Source: Byssothecium circinans | Lineage: Eukaryota; Ascomycota; Dothideomycetes; Pleosporales; Massarinaceae | Reading direction: 5' to 3' | Assembly (NCBI GenBank): GCA_010015675.1 | Contig: ML976980.1 | Location: forward strand, 1,226,362-1,290,361 | Length of the DNA: 64,000 nt | In this document: one piece after another, positions 60,401 through 64,000 of the stretch | Layout: the number at the start of each line of letters is the position of its first letter | Position numbering within the stretch: position 1 is the first letter of the stretch | The notes under the pieces: model-generated | What the model saw: the letters and a program-made list of their open reading frames with translations, nothing else | What the model was told of the DNA's origin: nothing | Databases searched by the model: none | Translations under genes and position numbers: made by a program

Positions 60401-61520
60401 TCAAGGCTCTGCAATCCGATAAACAACCTTCCTCCCACTAACCTTCCGATCCCTCAAATCCGCCACTCCCTCTGATATCTTCTCAAGCCCGCCGTCCCTG
60501 ACATCCATCCGATGCATCACAATCTTTCCCTCCGCATACAACTTCTCCGCAACCTTCAAAAATTTCTTCGCAAACTCAAAATGCTCCGGCATGGCAGGGC
60601 GTTTTATTCCCAGCATAATCTCAATGGCTTCACCTTGCGCCGTGTAGCCCAGTGACTTGGTGTATATGACATCAGGGCGCGGCGGTGGGTTCCCAAGAAT
60701 AGTGCCGTAGTGGAGGGATTCACCGGCAGGTGGGGAAGAGGCGAGAGCGGCAGCGCAGCCTTCGGCTGCGCCGTACTCACCCATCGTGTCCCATGCGTAG
60801 AGGAGTGAGTCGTTGGTGTAGGCGCGGATCTCGGAGCCGGCGCTGGGCGAGCGAGAGTCGAAGGCTGCGGCTGCGCCGAGAGATTTGACATAGTCGAAGT
60901 TGCTTTTAGCGCAGGTGGTGAGGACTTCGAAGCCGGATCTATGATATATTAATGCGCGTTCATTGCGGAGCTGGAACAGAAGAAGAAAAGGAAGGAGGGA
61001 AGGACTCACAGCTTGGCGAACTGAATGGCCATGGAACCCATCGACGAGCTGCCACCCCAAATCAAAATCTGCTTCTTCTTCTCTCCCTCCTTGGGCACAA
61101 CCGTCTCTGGCCACGGCAATCCCATCTCCTGGTACAAGCCCTGGCCCACCGTAACGATCGCAACACCGCCCGTAGCCGACTCCTCGAAGCCCTTCCCCTC
61201 CGGGATCCTCATCACGGTGACCGCAACAACGTACTCAGCAAACGCTCCATTCTCGGGCCAATATCTATTCGAGCCATGGGCCATGCCGAAGACGCGGTCG
61301 CCTTTCTTGAACTCGGTGACGGCGGTTCCGACTTCCTCGACGATGCCGGAGAAGTCACAGCCGACGGTTGATGGGACGCCATAGGCGATGTGCTTCCAGT
61401 CGGGATTGAGGGCTACGGCGATGACTTTGACGAGGATGTGGTGTGGTTTGGTAATTTTGGGGAGGGGGGCGTCGGTGACGACTCCAGCATCATTGGGTCG
61501 AAGATTTGGAAAGACTTCAT
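60401..61520 (-). CDS. Medium-chain dehydrogenase/reductase (zinc-less, trans-enoyl-reductase-like)
   Basis: Exons at about 61520-61010 and 60938-60401 (71-bp intron) give about 350 residues. The GroES-like N-terminal domain has ILVKVIAVALNPDWKH and VGCDFSGIVEEVGTAV, then FKKGDRVFGM. The Rossmann domain has ILIWGGSSSMGSMAIQFAKL, with the nucleotide-binding glycines. The usual structural-zinc cysteines are absent. Such fungal enzymes reduce enoyl or quinone substrates with NADPH, and some serve polyketide pathways. The start is unresolved: the reading frame is open back to about 61,535 but contains no ATG before FGMAHG, and the ATG at 61520 is out of frame by one base. A small upstream exon, an acceptor near 61515, or a frame lesion would explain this. 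Confidence 0.8.
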
Positions 61521-62347
61521 TGTATTCGTCAGGTTTGGAGGATTGTGTTAGTAGTCAAATACAAACGATGTCTTTCTGTATATTTTGGCGTTTTCAATAT
61601 CGAAGAAAGCGTTTTGATTGTGAAGGCAGAAGGTACTCATACTTTTTACCCACGCGACATGTCCAAATGCGTGCCGATGGGACTCATACTCGCGGAGCGT
61701 AGTGGATACGGCTGAAACTGGCGTCACGCGCAAATCTCACCCCCAGCGAACCAATAAGGCCCTGACGATGATCTAAGAAGTGTGTCTATCAGAGAGGGTG
61801 GCAAAAAACGTGAGGCCAGCTCCACCCGTGCGCGCGAGTACCTATTACGGCGTCTGGGCATTTCGCTAACAGCCTAACAAGTGCCTGCTAGCTTTAATTT
61901 GCTGTTGACAGATCAGTAATCCTGTCCATAAGCTATGGACATGAAAGTCAAGCTAGCAGACAAGTTACATGAAATAACCTGGGAAGCATATCATATGATG
62001 AAGGGCCTTGACAGTCGATAACGGAATTCCACAGCTGAATCTCTCGGTTAAATGGTGTCCTCGCGCGCACAGGTGAAATTGGAATCACGTTTTTTTGCTA
62101 CCCGCGCTCTAATACGTTGCATGCCACTAATTAATTTAATGCGTAGGGCCTTATTGGTTCGTTAGGGATGCGATTTCCACGTGACTCCAATTTCCACCAT
62201 ATCCACTACGCTCCGCGAGCATTTTTACAACTGAAAAGAGTGGGGGCTGTGCATTTGCTGACACAAGCGGGTTGGGTTCGTCGGCCGCTATGCGGCCTCA
62301 CATCATCTAGTAATCTTTGAAGAGCGCTCGAGTATAGCCAAGGTTTC
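61521..62347. other. Intergenic region occupied mostly by a foldback element
   Basis: This lies between the 5' end of the MDR gene and the 3' end of the SDR gene. Most of it (61689-62219) is one inverted-repeat element, listed separately. The first 170 bases should contain the MDR promoter or first exon. Confidence 0.6.
61689..62219. mobile_element. Foldback / MITE-like inverted-repeat element, about 531 bp
   Basis: The two ends are inverted copies. Both begin with CTCGCGGAGCGTAGTGGATA on their own strand, and the match continues for about 80 bases through GTCACG and CGAACCAATAAGGCCCT with scattered differences. Symmetry resumes further in (GCAAAAAACGTGA, GTGCGCGCGAG, TGCTAGCTT). It closes on a small perfect hairpin, TGTCCATA / TATGGACA, around 61932. 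The element codes for nothing recognisable. Long terminal inverted repeats with a symmetrical interior fit a non-autonomous foldback or MITE-type DNA transposon. Only AT dinucleotides just outside could be a target duplication, which is not convincing. Confidence 0.75.
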
Positions 62348-63589
62348 TTATGCGTGATGATCAGCCAGTCTCACGTACCAGCTTCCCACTTCCTCAACGC
62401 ACTCAGCAAGCCCTCGAAACTTCCCACCAGCGAGTACCATACTCTCCGTCAGAGTTGAGTCGACGTAGAACGGCATATTGATTGGCGCGTTATCCCTTCC
62501 AATCGTGAATACCTCCTTCTTAACCGCTTCTTCAAACGTCTTCTCCAGAACATGACCAACCTCTTTCCACACCTCCTTCCCATCTTTGCCTCTCTCGCTA
62601 GGCGCAGCAGCAACAAACCAATCCGGAATCCTATCTTCAGCCACCTTTTCTTCATCAAGAGCTTCAATATGCAGCTTCGCACAGTCGTCGACGTGTACGA
62701 AGCCGAATGCATAACGCGGCTTTGGTTCGTTGAAGAGAAGGGCGCGAGACATGCGGTCCATGTGTGCTGAGGCTTCAGTGGCTGTATTGATGAGTTCAGA
62801 TGGTCCAATGACGGTGCCAGGAATAACTTGGATGATAGAGAACGGGAGTTGTTTGGATGTTCTAAGGGACTTGAGGTAAGTCATGCAATAGGCCTTTGCG
62901 CCGCAGTACGCGTGATGCGGTGATGGCAGAGGTGGTCGGAAAGAAGCGGATTGCGGGTTCACCGCTACAGACTCTGGAAGGAAGTAAGGGAGTGTTGGCA
63001 GATGACGGTGTGGTGATTGGAACTTACCGTTCAGGACTTTGTCCATTGCCGTACCCAGTGTGTCTCCATCGTCAGGATTGACAAGCGCGGCGCCAGCTTG
63101 AGTGAACACGATCCTTCGTACCGTACCGGCCTTTTCTACAGCTGAAAGGATATTCTCCATCGACTTTACAAAGGGGTACCAGATGTCATTGTCGGGATGA
63201 TAGTTCTTCCACATAGTCAGCTTCTATGGTTGACTGATGGATTGGCCTGACCTACAGGCTTCGGCCATACACCAGCGATATGGACAACATATCGTGCTCC
63301 TTTGAGGACAGAGTCGTACGCATCTGGCGCAGTGTTGTCAGGTACTATGGCGTACTCCAACTGTGCCGTATATTCCTGCAGAGAAGGCCCGGCGTGGATG
63401 ATGGCTATCGCATCTTCGCGACGCACGATGCAGCGAACACGGTACCCAAGACGCACAGCGTGAACAACAGACGCATATCCAATTGTGCCGTTCGCTCCAG
63501 TGATCTAGCGATCGATCAGTCTTTGCACTTTGTCATGAAAGAAGTAGTTCGGGTCTTACAGCCACTAAGCTGTGGTTTCCCGTCGTCAT
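62348..63589 (-). CDS. NAD(P)-dependent epimerase/dehydratase-type (extended SDR) oxidoreductase
   Basis: Four exons (63589-63560, 63504-63256, 63205-63028, 62973-62348) give 360 residues. The first intron interrupts the Rossmann start, which reads VAITGANGTIGYASVVHAVR once joined (glycine motif GxxGxxG, residues 13-19). Further hallmarks are ARYVVHIAGVWPKP, VRRIVFTQAGA and the catalytic YCGAK (Tyr about 175, Lys about 179). The closest known shapes are fungal dihydroflavonol-reductase-like SDRs that reduce carbonyl substrates; the substrate is unknown. The third intron (54 bp) has no stop and is in frame, so its retention would only add residues. At the 3' end, a frame offset by 32 bases encodes LGYTRALFKDY and a stop, which looks like a natural family ending and may mean a small intron or lesion. 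Confidence 0.83.
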
Positions 63590-63938
63590 TGCGCTCTCCT
63601 TGCGCTCGCAGGATAGTCAATGTGGTGTATAGAAGGAAGAGGTTCCATAGTGAAGTCAAGTGAAGCCTGATAGATTAGTAAGAGTGCTGTCGCCAGCACC
63701 AGCGCAGGTGAAGGAGAGAATAACAGGTGTGGGGCACCTCTTTTTGAGGCTAGCCGCTTTTGCTCGGGAGTTGCGATTAGGTGTTGCGGCATGCATTCAT
63801 CTCGTCCTCCACCAGCGGGAACGCGGAAGCTGTAACCCGCGTACAGTGCTCTTTCAATGGCGCTTCCATCGTCCAGGATATCTCCGATTACTTTTAATCC
63901 ATCAGCTTACCTCGATTCTGGCTGAAGAACGCTTCAAA
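63590..63938. promoter_or_regulatory. Divergent promoter region at right end
   Basis: These 349 bases lie between the SDR start and a possible + strand start codon. They presumably contain two promoters. No motif is claimed. Confidence 0.35.
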
Positions 63939-64000
63939 ATGGCTTCCACAGACTCGAGCGACACAGCAAACAACTTCCCCTACAATATACAGCGACAGCT
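63939..64000 (+). CDS. Possible start of a new gene, truncated by window edge
   Basis: An ATG with favourable context (caaaATGGCT) opens a frame MASTDSSDTANNFPYNIQRQ that reaches the window end. Twenty codons are too few to identify a product, so this is only a candidate. Confidence 0.3.
   Translation, partial: MASTDSSDTANNFPYNIQRQ

Overview
This window comes from the nuclear genome of a filamentous ascomycete, most likely a Dothideomycete. The genes are broken by many short GT-AG introns (about 43-93 bp, with CTAAC/CTGAC-like branch points). The products are typical of this group: a family AA9 polysaccharide monooxygenase, an Ecl1-type lifespan factor, a MetX-type serine acyltransferase, and small secreted proteins. 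All gene models below were assembled by hand from the sequence, and exon lengths were checked for frame. The order assignment is inference.

Left part (1-44,300) is gene-dense and mostly housekeeping. In order: a giant USP-family deubiquitinase (-, runs off the left edge); a Pop3-like RNase P/MRP subunit (+); a Cdc4/Pop1-type F-box WD40 protein (-); an AA9 LPMO (-); a mitochondrial MetX-family serine/homoserine O-acyltransferase (+); an MFS sugar porter (+); Ku70 (-), divergent from ferrochelatase (+); mRNA capping guanylyltransferase (-); the cytochrome bc1 assembly chaperone Cbp3 (-); pyruvate dehydrogenase E1 alpha (-); an RRM+Pumilio protein (-), divergent from the SWR1 subunit Vps72 (+); ribosomal protein eS24 (-), divergent from an Efm3/FAM86-like methyltransferase (+); and an Ecl1-like zinc-binding factor (+).

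Right part (44,300-64,000) is gene-poor and looks accessory. It holds a secreted-protein gene split by a one-base frame change, a short cytochrome P450 remnant, an alpha/beta hydrolase, a 94-residue eight-cysteine secreted protein, a zinc-finger protein with an acidic tail, a GPI-anchor-like cell-surface protein with ITGVPAP repeats, and two neighbouring NAD(P)-dependent oxidoreductases (MDR and SDR). Between these last two lies a previously unlabelled ~531-bp foldback element. A perfect 26-bp palindrome lies further left. A new + strand gene may begin at the very end.

No tRNA, rRNA, CRISPR or complete transposon was recognised. The most interesting points are the foldback element, the 26-bp palindrome, the A5-tract frame break in an orphan secreted protein, and an in-frame alternative acceptor in the LPMO gene that would place 43 residues within its active-site region.
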